Shown here in pieces: positions 44,959-54,410 of a stretch of DNA of 64,000 bases. A model generated the notes under the pieces. That model saw only the letters and a list, made by a program, of their open reading frames with translations. It was not told the origin of the DNA and made no database searches. Numbering within the stretch: the first letter of the stretch is position 1; each line of letters opens with the position of its first letter. Position numbers and translations under genes: made by a program. Source of the stretch: Acidimicrobiales bacterium (GTDB lineage Bacteria; Actinomycetota; Acidimicrobiia; Acidimicrobiales; Poriferisodalaceae); the NCBI GenBank assembly GCA_014239555.1, contig JAAZYR010000006.1, forward strand, positions 62,001-126,000, given 5' to 3'.

Positions 44959-45642
44959 ATGGCCCTTCACCCAAACGGCGTCAACCACCTTGCTATAGCG
45001 ACTAACGACATGAAAACTCAACTGAGCTTTTTCGCGGAGGTACTCGGTTGTCCGACGAAGGCCCTGTACTGGATGCATGGAGTAAAAGGCTGCTTCCACG
45101 GTTTCGCTGAACTTTCCGAAAGTTCCTATGTGGCCTTTGTTCAGCACCCAGAAAATGCTGATGAAGTGCAGTGGGGCATCACACATGCAGGCAATGGGGG
45201 TGAACCCGTCACCAAAGGCACCATGCAACATGTCGCGTTCAACGTTGACGACCTTGAAGAACTTCTGGCGCTTCGAGATCGGATCAGATCTCAGGGCATC
45301 CAAGTACTGGGCCCAATTGATCATGGTTTCATCCAATCGATGTATTTTGCGGGCCCAGAAGGGCTGAGCCTCGAAGTGTGCGCCGGAAGCAACATTGATG
45401 CGCAGGCTTGGGTCGATCCGGAAGTTCGCGACCTTTGCGGCATTGACGCACAGGAGATGGAAGCGCTCAAGAGTCCTACTGAATTCGACGCATCGAGCGA
45501 ACCGCTGCCCAATCCGCCGTTCGATGTGAATAAACCTCACATGCATTACCCACCTGGAGCACTTGAGAAAGTGATGGCAATACCTGACGAAGCGGTTTGG
45601 AAGAAGTTCAGCGAGACCACCCCACCAGTTGACATCAACTGA
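44959..45642 (+). CDS. VOC-family dioxygenase/glyoxalase-like protein
   Basis: 227 residues. GVNHLAIATNDMKTQLSFFAEVLG and GTMQHVAFNVDDLEELLALRDRI both begin with a His at the usual metal position, and YFAGPEGLSLEVC ends with the metal Glu. This is the arrangement of extradiol-dioxygenase-like and glyoxalase VOC enzymes. A C-terminal tail of about 60 residues is added. An MFS transporter gene follows after 18 nt. Confidence 0.8.
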   Translation: MALHPNGVNHLAIATNDMKTQLSFFAEVLGCPTKALYWMHGVKGCFHGFAELSESSYVAFVQHPENADEVQWGITHAGNGGEPVTKGTMQHVAFNVDDLEELLALRDRIRSQGIQVLGPIDHGFIQSMYFAGPEGLSLEVCAGSNIDAQAWVDPEVRDLCGIDAQEMEALKSPTEFDASSEPLPNPPFDVNKPHMHYPPGALEKVMAIPDEAVWKKFSETTPPVDIN

Positions 45643-45660
45643 TCGTCGAGCGAACTGCAC

Positions 45661-46905
45661 GTGGTAGGCGAGGAGCGTCGCCCTAAAGTTTTTGTCGTTC
45701 GGCGAGAAGAGTCAGCCGACTTAGGCACTGATCTGAGTCAGCCGTTACTAACACCCCATTTTCTGGTGTTATGCGTCTCGTCGCTGTTTTCTGCTCTGGG
45801 CTTTTCATCAGTGATACCAACGGTTGCGAGATTCGTCGCGAATGACCTCAACGGAGGTGATCTGGAGGTTGGTGTCGCCCTCGGAGTCTTTTCCTTCTCA
45901 GCGATCCTTGCCCGACCATGGATAGGACGCCTCGGAGATCGCAGAGGACGACGTGTGCTGATCGCAGGCGGTTCGTTTGTGACTGCCGCAGTTCTGGCCT
46001 GTCATGTTTTCGCTGACAGTTACGGTTGGTTACTGGTTGCTCGCTTAGCCATGGGTGCCGTTCAAGGAGCGTTTTTCGTTGGCACGGTGACCTTAACTAC
46101 CGACTTAGCGCCTGATCACAGAAGAGGTGAAGCTGCAAGCTATTTTTCGGTAGCGATCTATGGAGGAATGGCGTTCGGTCCGTGGCTAGGAGAGTGGGTT
46201 GTTGCTCGTTGGGGCTTCGACGGCGGATTCCTTGTGGGCGCTCTTTGTATGGCTATAGCCGCCGTGGTGGCGTGCTGGCTTCCTGACTTTGTTGGCTCAA
46301 ACGGGCCGAACATTACTTCCGCCTCGGACGCTGAACGTCGTCGAGTTCTCTTGTACCGGACCGCGATTTGGCCCGGAATTGTCATGGCGCTTGGAATCAT
46401 GATTTTCCCAGCGCTGCATGGCTTTATGCCTAAGTTGATGGACGAAAGGGCGTTGGGTGATGCGGGCCCCATTTACGCTCTCTATGGCCTTCTTGTCTTG
46501 GCGCTGAGGCTTGCGTGTAGCCGCTTGCCGGACACTCTAGGAACCACCAAAACGGCAGCTCTTGCGTTGACGGGCTCAGCAATCGGGATGCTTGTTATGG
46601 GCAGCTTCGTCAGCCGGCCTGGGATGTTTGTAGGGGCAGCGATTCTCGCCATCGGAGGATCGTTGCTTTACCCCGCTCTAATGGTCGCTGCGGTAGAGGG
46701 CGTACCAGCGAACGAACGAGCTCAAGCGATGAGCACCTTCACCATGTTTTTTGAATTATCAGGAGGGGTAGGCGGCCCAGTATTGGGTTTAGTTGCGTGG
46801 ATGTCAGGCACCACGGTCGCAGCCTTCTTCGGTGCTTCACTGATTGCGGCAGCGGGACTACCTGTTCTCTTGGTGTGGAAGAGAAGGAACCCTGCGATCA
46901 CGTAG
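45661..46905 (+). CDS. MFS transporter
   Basis: 414 residues with 12 hydrophobic segments and the MFS loop motif GRLGDRRGRRVLIAGG between helices 2 and 3. TDLAPDHRRGEAASYFSVAIYGG and GVPANERAQAMSTFTMFFELSGG are the paired helix-5/11-type motifs of multidrug and sugar efflux MFS groups. The substrate is unknown. It probably shares a transcript with the VOC gene before it and possibly the sulfatase after it. Confidence 0.88.
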   Translation: MVGEERRPKVFVVRREESADLGTDLSQPLLTPHFLVLCVSSLFSALGFSSVIPTVARFVANDLNGGDLEVGVALGVFSFSAILARPWIGRLGDRRGRRVLIAGGSFVTAAVLACHVFADSYGWLLVARLAMGAVQGAFFVGTVTLTTDLAPDHRRGEAASYFSVAIYGGMAFGPWLGEWVVARWGFDGGFLVGALCMAIAAVVACWLPDFVGSNGPNITSASDAERRRVLLYRTAIWPGIVMALGIMIFPALHGFMPKLMDERALGDAGPIYALYGLLVLALRLACSRLPDTLGTTKTAALALTGSAIGMLVMGSFVSRPGMFVGAAILAIGGSLLYPALMVAAVEGVPANERAQAMSTFTMFFELSGGVGGPVLGLVAWMSGTTVAAFFGASLIAAAGLPVLLVWKRRNPAIT

Positions 46906-46947
46906 CTATGGGTACCAGGGACGCTGGTGGTCGGTAATGATGCATGC

Positions 46948-48510
46948 GTGACCAACGTCTTATTTTTCATTACTGACCAACAGCGCGCCGACCACGTCGG
47001 ATTTACAGGGAACGAAATACTTCGTACTCCGAACCTTGATGCGATTGCCGAACGTGGCATGGTTTTTGATGAGGGATGGGTGGCGAATCCCATCTGTATG
47101 CCGAACCGATCCAGCATCATGACCGGTCGACTTCCGAGCGCGCATGGATGCATCTTCAACGACCGTTCCTTGGACTGGAACGCCAACACTTTCGTTAGAC
47201 GTTTTCGCGCCGCGGGCTACCGCACTGGTTTGGTAGGTAAATCACATCTTCAGCACGGACCTAGTCGTAACTCGGTTGCCCAGGTCCGTTCGAGTGGCAT
47301 GTTGGCAACACCTCACCACCTCCAAGGATGGGACCAACTAGAAAATTTCGAGAATTACCTTGATGGAAACGAACCAGATATCGAAGACTTTTATGGCTTT
47401 GACCATGTCGAGTTTGCTCTAGAGCATGGTTCGTCGGTCTTAGGGCATCACTTGAACTGGGCTCTTAACCGAGGAGGCCGAATCGAAGATCTAGTGGTTC
47501 CGATGACCGAGGCAGCACCCGGCCTCGACAGGTCAGAACGTTGGTGGCAGATCTATCGAGCTCCCTACGAACCGGAATTTCACTCGACGACGTTTGTCGC
47601 CGAGCGCACCATCGCGTTTATTGAGGAGGCCGTAGGTCAAGAGAAACCATTTTTGGCTTGGGCATCGTTCCCGGACCCGCATCACCCGATGACCCCACCA
47701 GGTGCATGGTTTGATCGACACAACCCCGACGACATGCCGGTACCTGATTCCATTGATGACCCGTCTGACTACATGCCTCACCATCTCAAAGAGGCGCATC
47801 GGCGACACCCAAGAGATCAGCGTTTCTGGGTTCAGCCATGCGGCGTCGGGGGCGACCATGCTGTTGTCAGAGAAGCAATATCGGCGACCTATGGAATGAT
47901 CGAGATGATTGACGACGCAATCGGACGTGTTGTGTCAACGCTAGATCGGCTTGGGCAGATCGAGGACACCATCATCGTTTTCACGTCTGATCATGGTGAC
48001 ATGATGGGCGAGCATGGACTCATGCTGAAGGGTTATATGCCGTTTCGAGGAACCCAACAAATTCCTCTGCTGATCTCGGCTCCGAAGTGCCTGCCGGGCC
48101 GCACCGACTCCCTGGCTTCGAGCATGGATCTGGGACCGACGCTCATGGACCTCTGTGGAATCGACGCTTACGACGGGATACAGGGCGTAAGTTTGGCTCC
48201 GATCCTGGATGATCCATCCGCCAGTGTTCGAGATCACGTCTTGATCGAGGAAGATTTCCCCGATTTTTTGGCTTCTGTGACGTCAACGCCGTCAAAGACC
48301 AGAACCTTGGTAACCAGAGACACTCGATACACCCGCAACAGCGATGGACACGAAATGATGTTCGACACAATCGCTGATCGCGATGAGCGTCACGAGATAG
48401 CGTCTTCGGATCAGCCGCGCCGTAACGAAATTTTAGAACGTTTAACAGATGCGTTGATCGCTAGCGCTGACGCTGCTCGCGGCACTCCTACCGACCCGAG
48501 TTATGCCTAA
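46948..48510 (+). CDS. Cys-type sulfatase
   Basis: 520 residues of the sulfatase/alkaline-phosphatase fold. NVLFFITDQQRADHVG holds the first metal ligands, and CMPNRSSIMTGR (near residue 50) is the CxPxR motif whose Cys becomes formylglycine. FTSDHGDMMGEHGLMLKG carries the second metal pair. Arylsulfatase- or choline-sulfatase-like hydrolysis of sulfate esters is expected. No signal peptide is evident, pointing to cytosolic action, perhaps after import by the preceding MFS protein. TAATGAT lies 6 nt before GTG 46948. Confidence 0.88.
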   Translation: MTNVLFFITDQQRADHVGFTGNEILRTPNLDAIAERGMVFDEGWVANPICMPNRSSIMTGRLPSAHGCIFNDRSLDWNANTFVRRFRAAGYRTGLVGKSHLQHGPSRNSVAQVRSSGMLATPHHLQGWDQLENFENYLDGNEPDIEDFYGFDHVEFALEHGSSVLGHHLNWALNRGGRIEDLVVPMTEAAPGLDRSERWWQIYRAPYEPEFHSTTFVAERTIAFIEEAVGQEKPFLAWASFPDPHHPMTPPGAWFDRHNPDDMPVPDSIDDPSDYMPHHLKEAHRRHPRDQRFWVQPCGVGGDHAVVREAISATYGMIEMIDDAIGRVVSTLDRLGQIEDTIIVFTSDHGDMMGEHGLMLKGYMPFRGTQQIPLLISAPKCLPGRTDSLASSMDLGPTLMDLCGIDAYDGIQGVSLAPILDDPSASVRDHVLIEEDFPDFLASVTSTPSKTRTLVTRDTRYTRNSDGHEMMFDTIADRDERHEIASSDQPRRNEILERLTDALIASADAARGTPTDPSYA

Positions 48511-48515
48511 CGAAC

Positions 48516-49397
48516 CTAACTGCCAGTCGGGTGGTGTCGGCCCAGGAATTCTGCAACCGCTTCGGTAAAGGCATCGTTGTCGTCTCCTGCCACCATGTGC
48601 CCCGTGCCAGCAACATCTACAAACTCCGCTTCGGGCACTAGCTCTCGAAAACCACGCACAGCTTCGGGAGTCACCAGATCAGACTGCCCCCCTCGCACTA
48701 GCAGCATCGGCACGCTGACGGCTTGCGCCCCTTCGCTCATGATCCGGCTCGTTCGTTCCATATGAGAGGCCATGTTGCTCTCGTTGTCAGAGTCAAACCC
48801 AGGCTTCGACGTGACATAAGCAGGATCCCACCGCCACATCCAGCGCCCATCGGGGCGTTGCCGCAGAACGCGCGTTAACCCCGAAGAATCAGCAGGGCGG
48901 GGCCGGTGAGGGTTGTACGCCGCGATGGCGTCTGCAGCTTCATCAAGATCGGTAAAGCCATCAGGATTACCAGACATAAAAGAGATAATTCTCCTGGCGC
49001 CTTCCAGATCGAAGTGAGGAGTGATGTCAACTAAAATTACGGCGTTATACAACTGGCTAGCGGCGGTTCTTTGCGCGGCCAAACTTGCCATTCCACCCAT
49101 CGACGCCCCAACTATCGCCGGCGGCCGGTCGAACCTTTGAAGAAGAGCAACTATGTCACGGCCGATGTCTTCGGAGTCATAGCGTGCGTCGGTGGACCAG
49201 TCGCTGTCACCATGTCCTCTTGCATCTACCGTTGTAACGAACCAGCCGCTGCTAGCGAGCGCGTCGGCGGTGTTTTTCCACGCATGTCGATTTTGTCCAG
49301 CTCCATGACACATAAGAACAGGGGGCCCCGAAGGGTTACCCCACTCGTCAGCGGTGAGTTGAAGGCCCTCGGTTGCAACAATTTTTACCGTACGCAC
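48516..49397 (-). CDS. Alpha/beta-hydrolase
   Basis: About 293 residues from GTG 49397. LMCHGAGQNRHAW is the oxyanion loop, VGASMGGMASLAA the nucleophile elbow (Ser), RGGQSDLVTPE the acid region and GTGHMVAGDDND the catalytic His. Esterase, lactonase or C-C hydrolase activity cannot be separated. TAGGCT 8 nt before the GTG fits the leaderless style. It ends convergently with the sulfatase gene. Confidence 0.85.
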   Translation of the reverse strand: MRTVKIVATEGLQLTADEWGNPSGPPVLMCHGAGQNRHAWKNTADALASSGWFVTTVDARGHGDSDWSTDARYDSEDIGRDIVALLQRFDRPPAIVGASMGGMASLAAQRTAASQLYNAVILVDITPHFDLEGARRIISFMSGNPDGFTDLDEAADAIAAYNPHRPRPADSSGLTRVLRQRPDGRWMWRWDPAYVTSKPGFDSDNESNMASHMERTSRIMSEGAQAVSVPMLLVRGGQSDLVTPEAVRGFRELVPEAEFVDVAGTGHMVAGDDNDAFTEAVAEFLGRHHPTGS

Positions 49398-49436
49398 GAC
49401 GAGCGAGCCTAGGCCGTGCGCGGGCCTCATGTCGTG

Positions 49437-50126
49437 CTACCAAGGGTGAGTCGATCCATCCCAACGCAGGAACGACCCGCTGTGTTCAAGGCCAAGTTGT
49501 TCCAGTGTGGACAAGATCCCTACTGCAGATTCTTCGGTACTGATATCTGCTTGCGAACCACCCATATCGGTACGAACCCAACCAGGATGAAAAGCCACGA
49601 CCGTGATTTCTTTGTCGCGCAGTTGCGAAGCAAGCTGCACCGTCACCATGTTCATCACCGCTTTAGAGGTTGAGTACGGCAGATCGTCGAATCGGGCACC
49701 TACGATCATCGAACCAATTTGGCTGGTGATGTTTACGACTTGACTCCCGTTACCCAAATGATCAAGAAGGCTTCGCGTCATGCTTGCAGCACTCAACCCG
49801 TTGATTCGTATGAGATCGAGCGTCAGATCGACCGGAGCGTTAAGAACCCCAGCTGAACCGCGTTCTAAACCCAAGTTGGTTGCGCTTGTTCCGGCATTGT
49901 TGATGAGGATGTCCACATGATCGTCGATCGAAGCAGCAAATTGCTCGATTGACTCCTCATGACCTACGTCGAGGCTGAGAATTTTAGCGGGACCTAAAGC
50001 TGTGAGATCCTTCGCCTCAGCGGGGTTCCGACAGCCTGCAATTACATTGTCGCCCCGATCTAAACACTGACGAACAAATTCGAGGCCTAGGCCTCTGTTG
50101 GCTCCTGTAACGACTGTGGTTGTCAT
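49437..50126 (-). CDS. Short-chain dehydrogenase/reductase
   Basis: 229 residues. TGANRGLGLEF is the NAD(P)-binding motif, LINNAGTSA the NNAG motif, VNITSQIGSM holds the catalytic Ser and YSTSKAVMN the Tyr-x-x-x-Lys pair. It interconverts an alcohol and carbonyl of unknown identity. Confidence 0.88.
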   Translation of the reverse strand: MTTTVVTGANRGLGLEFVRQCLDRGDNVIAGCRNPAEAKDLTALGPAKILSLDVGHEESIEQFAASIDDHVDILINNAGTSATNLGLERGSAGVLNAPVDLTLDLIRINGLSAASMTRSLLDHLGNGSQVVNITSQIGSMIVGARFDDLPYSTSKAVMNMVTVQLASQLRDKEITVVAFHPGWVRTDMGGSQADISTEESAVGILSTLEQLGLEHSGSFLRWDGSTHPW

Positions 50127-50169
50127 GTTCGCTCCGATGTTGAAGTCATTGCCACGGTAGATCGCCGTC

Positions 50170-50181
50170 TAGCCTCAATGC
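50170..50181 (+). promoter_or_regulatory. Leaderless -10 box of the M20 hydrolase
   Basis: TAGCCT lies 6 nt before the ATG at 50182. Confidence 0.6.
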
Positions 50182-51375
50182 ATGACCCTTGACCCTAAAG
50201 AGATCGTTCGTTCTGACAACACCGCAGCCGCTGATGTCGTCGTTGATTTGTCTCATGCGGTGTGGGACACCCCAGAGGTTGCCTTCGAAGAGTACAAAAC
50301 CGCTGAGATGACATCGCGAGTGTTAGCCGATGCCGGCTTCGAAGTTGAAACTGAGATTGCAGACCTTCCCACTGCGTGGAGCGCCACCTACGGAAATGGC
50401 GAATTGACGGTCACTATTTGCGCAGAACTCGATGCTCTGCCCGATATCGGCCATGCCTGTGGCCACAACGTAATCGCAGCAGCAGGAGTCGGAGTTGGCC
50501 TAGCACTGCAAAACGTGGCCGATGACCTTGGCATCACCATTCGTGTGCTGGGAACACCCGCAGAAGAACAGGGCGGTGGAAAGATTTTGATGCTCGAGAG
50601 GGGCGCTTTCGACGGCACCCATATGGCGATGATGGTCCACCCTTCACCGAATGAAGGTGATCGATTCCCAACGCTCGCAATCTCTCAATGTGACTTCCAC
50701 TTTCATGGCCGAACAGCGCACGCTTCTGTAACGCCGCACATGGGTGTTAATGCAGCAGACGCCATAACGGTCGCTCAGGTCGGGTTGGGATTATTACGAC
50801 AACACCTTGATCCCGAAGATCAAGTTCACGGAATTGTCACCAAAGGGGGAGAAGCAGCGAACATTGTCCCAGGCAACGCGACAGCGCGGTATTTCTACCG
50901 AGCCCCGGACCTTGAAGCGCTCTCTCGGCTTGAACCTCGAATAAGGGCATGCTTCGAAGCAGGGGCACTGGCAACCGGCGCTACTTTAGAAATCCAACCG
51001 TTGGGGCCTCCGTACTCAGAGTTCGCGCATGATCTAGACCTGGTTGCGAAATACCGGAACAACGCCGAAGCCTTGGGGAGAACCTTCGACTCAACGCCTC
51101 GGCGAGGCGCGGGATCTACGGACATGGCCAACGTTTCGCTTCTTATGCCAACTATTCACCCGATGCTCGGTCTGGACTCCGGGTCCGCCGTAAATCACCA
51201 GCCCGAATTCGCCGCGTACTGTCGAACACCAGTAGCGGATAAGGCGGCGGTGGAAGGGGCATTGGCAATGGCCCTTACTGCGGTTGACGCGGCAACAGAC
51301 GAGAGCACTAGGGCCCGCCTATTGAGCCACGAAACTTCTTATAGCGGAGCCGAAGCGTATCCTTGGAGTTTCTAG
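50182..51375 (+). CDS. M20-family amidohydrolase/carboxypeptidase
   Basis: 397 residues. CAELDALPDIGHACGHNV has the first metal ligands, GTPAEEQGGGK the catalytic Glu-Glu, and FHFHGRTAHASVTPHMGVNAADA the dimerisation-domain motif. The layout matches M20D amidohydrolases (aminobenzoyl-glutamate or N-acyl-amino-acid hydrolases). With the D-aminoacylase-like and YtcJ-like genes it forms part of a set for blocked amino acids or amides. Confidence 0.88.
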   Translation: MTLDPKEIVRSDNTAAADVVVDLSHAVWDTPEVAFEEYKTAEMTSRVLADAGFEVETEIADLPTAWSATYGNGELTVTICAELDALPDIGHACGHNVIAAAGVGVGLALQNVADDLGITIRVLGTPAEEQGGGKILMLERGAFDGTHMAMMVHPSPNEGDRFPTLAISQCDFHFHGRTAHASVTPHMGVNAADAITVAQVGLGLLRQHLDPEDQVHGIVTKGGEAANIVPGNATARYFYRAPDLEALSRLEPRIRACFEAGALATGATLEIQPLGPPYSEFAHDLDLVAKYRNNAEALGRTFDSTPRRGAGSTDMANVSLLMPTIHPMLGLDSGSAVNHQPEFAAYCRTPVADKAAVEGALAMALTAVDAATDESTRARLLSHETSYSGAEAYPWSF

Positions 51376-51386
51376 CTACTCAGCGG

Positions 51387-52310
51387 TCAAATCACTGCAA
51401 GAACCACATTAGTTACGGCGTAAATAGCTAGGAGTAGCAGCGCGTCAACGCGACTGATGCACGATTTTCGAACACCTAGACAATAGGCCAACACAACGAC
51501 GACCAACATTGATCCGATCCCAAATCCGGTAAGGGACGGGTCATTGATCTGTCCAGCTCCGACCAGTCCCATAGCACCCGCGACAGCCAGGGAGTTGAAA
51601 ACGTTGGAGCCGAAGAGGTTCCCAATTATTAAACCGGTTTCCTCTTTGCGCGCCGCCACTATCACGGTAACTAGTTCAGGAAGCGAGGTTCCCACGGCTA
51701 CCAGTGAGAATCCGATGAAACCACCGCTCAATCCCCACTTTTCGGCCAGAGTCGTCGCACCTGTTACAGCGAATTGCGCTCCAGCTAGGACCCCAACGAG
51801 ACCAGTGGTCGCGACAAACAAACTTCTACGAACGCTGAGTTCTCCCTCGACGGATTCTTCAACGCTGCCAGAAGGCGACCGAACGAGGTAGATAATCGTG
51901 GCAATTAGTAGTGCGCTCAAGATGACGCCATCGGTTCGCGTCAACCTCCCGTCCATAACGAATAACGCGAACACTGCAACTGACGCGATTGATAAAGGGG
52001 CCTGGCGACGAATGACCGAGGGCGGCAGCTTTACTGCCGTGATAAGGCCCGCGCAGCCCAAAATAAGACTCAGATTGGCGACGTTGGAGCCCACGATGTT
52101 TCCGACGCCAAGGGCAGGGTTGCCTCTCCATGCAGCGATTGTCGACACCACTAGCTCTGGGGCAGAGGTACCGAAACCTAAAACCACGGCCCCGATCACT
52201 ACCGAACTCAAGTTGAGAGACCGGGCCAAAGACGCGGAACCGTCTACGAGCCAATTTCCGGACTTGAACAAAAGAGCTAAGCCGATGATTAGAAAAATTG
52301 CTGCGAGCAC
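51387..52310 (-). CDS. Calcium/sodium antiporter of the CaCA family (YrbG-like)
   Basis: 307 residues, about 10 transmembrane segments. The two inverted alpha-repeats are visible: GFGTSAPELVVSTIAAWRGNPALGVGNIVGSNVANLSLILG and AVGTSLPELVTVIVAARKEETGLIIGNLFGSNVFN, each with the ion-binding Glu. It exchanges Na+ or H+ for Ca2+. Its start is 8 nt after the pentonate dehydratase gene, so the two share a transcript. Confidence 0.9.
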   Translation of the reverse strand: MLAAIFLIIGLALLFKSGNWLVDGSASLARSLNLSSVVIGAVVLGFGTSAPELVVSTIAAWRGNPALGVGNIVGSNVANLSLILGCAGLITAVKLPPSVIRRQAPLSIASVAVFALFVMDGRLTRTDGVILSALLIATIIYLVRSPSGSVEESVEGELSVRRSLFVATTGLVGVLAGAQFAVTGATTLAEKWGLSGGFIGFSLVAVGTSLPELVTVIVAARKEETGLIIGNLFGSNVFNSLAVAGAMGLVGAGQINDPSLTGFGIGSMLVVVVLAYCLGVRKSCISRVDALLLLAIYAVTNVVLAVI

Positions 52311-52317
52311 GCGACCT

Positions 52318-54186
52318 CTAATGGTTGTTCCGTGGTGGACCGAATCTGCGAGCGGTGTCCTGATATTTCACCGCTGGTTTGAGCACCATTCCTTCGTCGA
52401 ACTGCGCGACCATGCTTCGTTGTATCTCCTGCCATGGAGTATGGCTTTCAGGAAACGCAAAGCCCCCTCTTTCTTCGAGATCTCGTCGCCTGGAGTTGAG
52501 CTCCTCCTCAGAAATCAGCATGTCGGCGGTACCGAGCCTCAAGTCAATCCTGATTTGATCCCCGGTGCGGAGAATCGCTAAGCCGCCTCCGGCTGCCGCT
52601 TCGGGTGCAGCATTGAGAATCGATGGCGATCCGGAAGTACCTGACTGCCGGCCATCGCCAATGCAGGGTAAAGAGTGAACTCCACGGATCAACAATGCCG
52701 AAGGAGGTTGCATGTTTACGACTTCAGCGCCACCGGGGTATCCGATAGGTCCTGTTCCGCGAACAATGAGCATCGAGTATTCGTCGATTTCGAGCGATGG
52801 ATCATCTATTCGGTCGTGGTAGTCCTCTGGCCCCTCAAAAACAATAGCTCTGCCTTCAAAGGCGTCAGGGTCATCAGGGTTAGATAAATAGCGGCCTCGG
52901 AATTCCTCTCCAATAACACTCGTTTTCATGATTGCGCTGTCGAACAAATTTCCGGAGAGGTGAACAAATCCAGCGTCTGGAACGAGCGGAGCTTCCACGG
53001 GCCATATCACCTTGGAATCGAGAACTTCGGCAGTTGCGCAGTTCTCTCCAATCGTGGAGCCATTGACTGTCATCGCATCTGAGTGAGGTAACAAACCAGA
53101 ATCCATTAGTTGTTTGACGACCGCTGGGACTCCGCCAGCGTGAAAGTAGTCCTCACCCAGGTATTCGCCCGCCGGTTGCATGTTGACGAGAAGGGGAATG
53201 TGTAAACCGAGTTCTTGCCAGTCATTGTTGCTGAGAGGAACATCGAGATGTCGCGCAATTGCATTGAGGTGGATAGGGGCGTTAGTCGATCCGCCAATAG
53301 CCGAATTGACCACAATCGCGTTTTCGAACGCCTCTCGGGTCATGACATCGGAGGGCCGCACATCGTCATGGACCATTTCAACGATACGAAGACCAGTTTT
53401 GTACGCGACTTGGGCCCGTTCGCGATACGGCGCAGGTATTGCGGCGGAGCCAGGTAACTGCATACCAAGAACTTCGGCGAGAGAGTTCATGGTCGTTGCG
53501 GTTCCCATAGTCGAGCAGTAACCCGTTGATGTTGCAGAGGAGGCAACCAGGTCGGCGAATTCTCCGTCATCGATTTGACCGGCCGCGTGTAACTCGCGTG
53601 CTTTCCACACGATGGTTCCTGACCCCGTCCGTTCTCCTTGATGCCAACCGTTGAGCATTGGGCCGACTGATAGAGCGATCGCCGGAATGTTCACTGTTGC
53701 TGCGGCCATAAGGCAGGCAGGAGTCGTCTTGTCGCAGCCGATAGTGAGCACAACGCCGTCGATTGGGTATCCCTGAAGGATCTCAACCAACCCGAGATAA
53801 GCCAAATTTCGGTCAAGAGCGGCTGTTGGTCGTTTCCCTGTTTCCTGAATCGGATGGACCGGGAATTCAAAACAGATTCCGCCGGCCTCTCTGATTCCTT
53901 CTCGGACACGTTTCGCGAGTTCCAGGTGATGTCGATTACAGGGGGAGATATCTGAACCTGTCTGAGCTATGCCAATGATCGGCTTACCCGACTGCAGTTC
54001 GTCTCGCGTTAAACCGAAATTGACGTAACGCTCTAAATAGAGCGCAGTCATCAACGGATCACCGGGAATGTCGAACCAAGCTGCTGATCTTAATTTCAAT
54101 TCGTCGTTGTTCTGCACGACATCCTCCGCTGCGTTGGCTTGAATTGGTTCTAGCAGTCGCGAGGTCACTCCTTGGCGCTGAATCAT
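52318..54186 (-). CDS. Pentonate (D-xylonate-type) dehydratase, IlvD/Edd family
   Basis: 622 residues. The iron-sulfur and active-site Cys are in [29 protein letters not shown] and [13 protein letters not shown]; a further family stretch is [11 protein letters not shown]. The overall sequence ([34 protein letters not shown]) is closest in my recognition to xylonate dehydratases rather than to amino-acid IlvD. It dehydrates an aldonate to the 2-keto-3-deoxy sugar acid. A link to the GH51 arabinofuranosidase 46 kb away is plausible for pentose use. The exact sugar acid is inferred. Confidence 0.85.
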   Translation of the reverse strand: MIQRQGVTSRLLEPIQANAAEDVVQNNDELKLRSAAWFDIPGDPLMTALYLERYVNFGLTRDELQSGKPIIGIAQTGSDISPCNRHHLELAKRVREGIREAGGICFEFPVHPIQETGKRPTAALDRNLAYLGLVEILQGYPIDGVVLTIGCDKTTPACLMAAATVNIPAIALSVGPMLNGWHQGERTGSGTIVWKARELHAAGQIDDGEFADLVASSATSTGYCSTMGTATTMNSLAEVLGMQLPGSAAIPAPYRERAQVAYKTGLRIVEMVHDDVRPSDVMTREAFENAIVVNSAIGGSTNAPIHLNAIARHLDVPLSNNDWQELGLHIPLLVNMQPAGEYLGEDYFHAGGVPAVVKQLMDSGLLPHSDAMTVNGSTIGENCATAEVLDSKVIWPVEAPLVPDAGFVHLSGNLFDSAIMKTSVIGEEFRGRYLSNPDDPDAFEGRAIVFEGPEDYHDRIDDPSLEIDEYSMLIVRGTGPIGYPGGAEVVNMQPPSALLIRGVHSLPCIGDGRQSGTSGSPSILNAAPEAAAGGGLAILRTGDQIRIDLRLGTADMLISEEELNSRRRDLEERGGFAFPESHTPWQEIQRSMVAQFDEGMVLKPAVKYQDTARRFGPPRNNH

Positions 54187-54410
54187 AAAAGCGTTTCATA
54201 GATCAAGCAGAATCAACCGCTAAGTTGCCTGGATTTGAGCGACTAACAAGCTTGTGATGTGGTTTCGGCTATTAAACATTGCCTTATGGACTATGAATGC
54301 AGGGGAGGCGATCCCTACAGAACGGGTCTTCGCCCCTATGCGTCCCCTTGGTATTTGGCCCTCCAGGATCGACGACAAATTGAGAGCGACGACGGTTTAG
54401 GAGGTCGATT

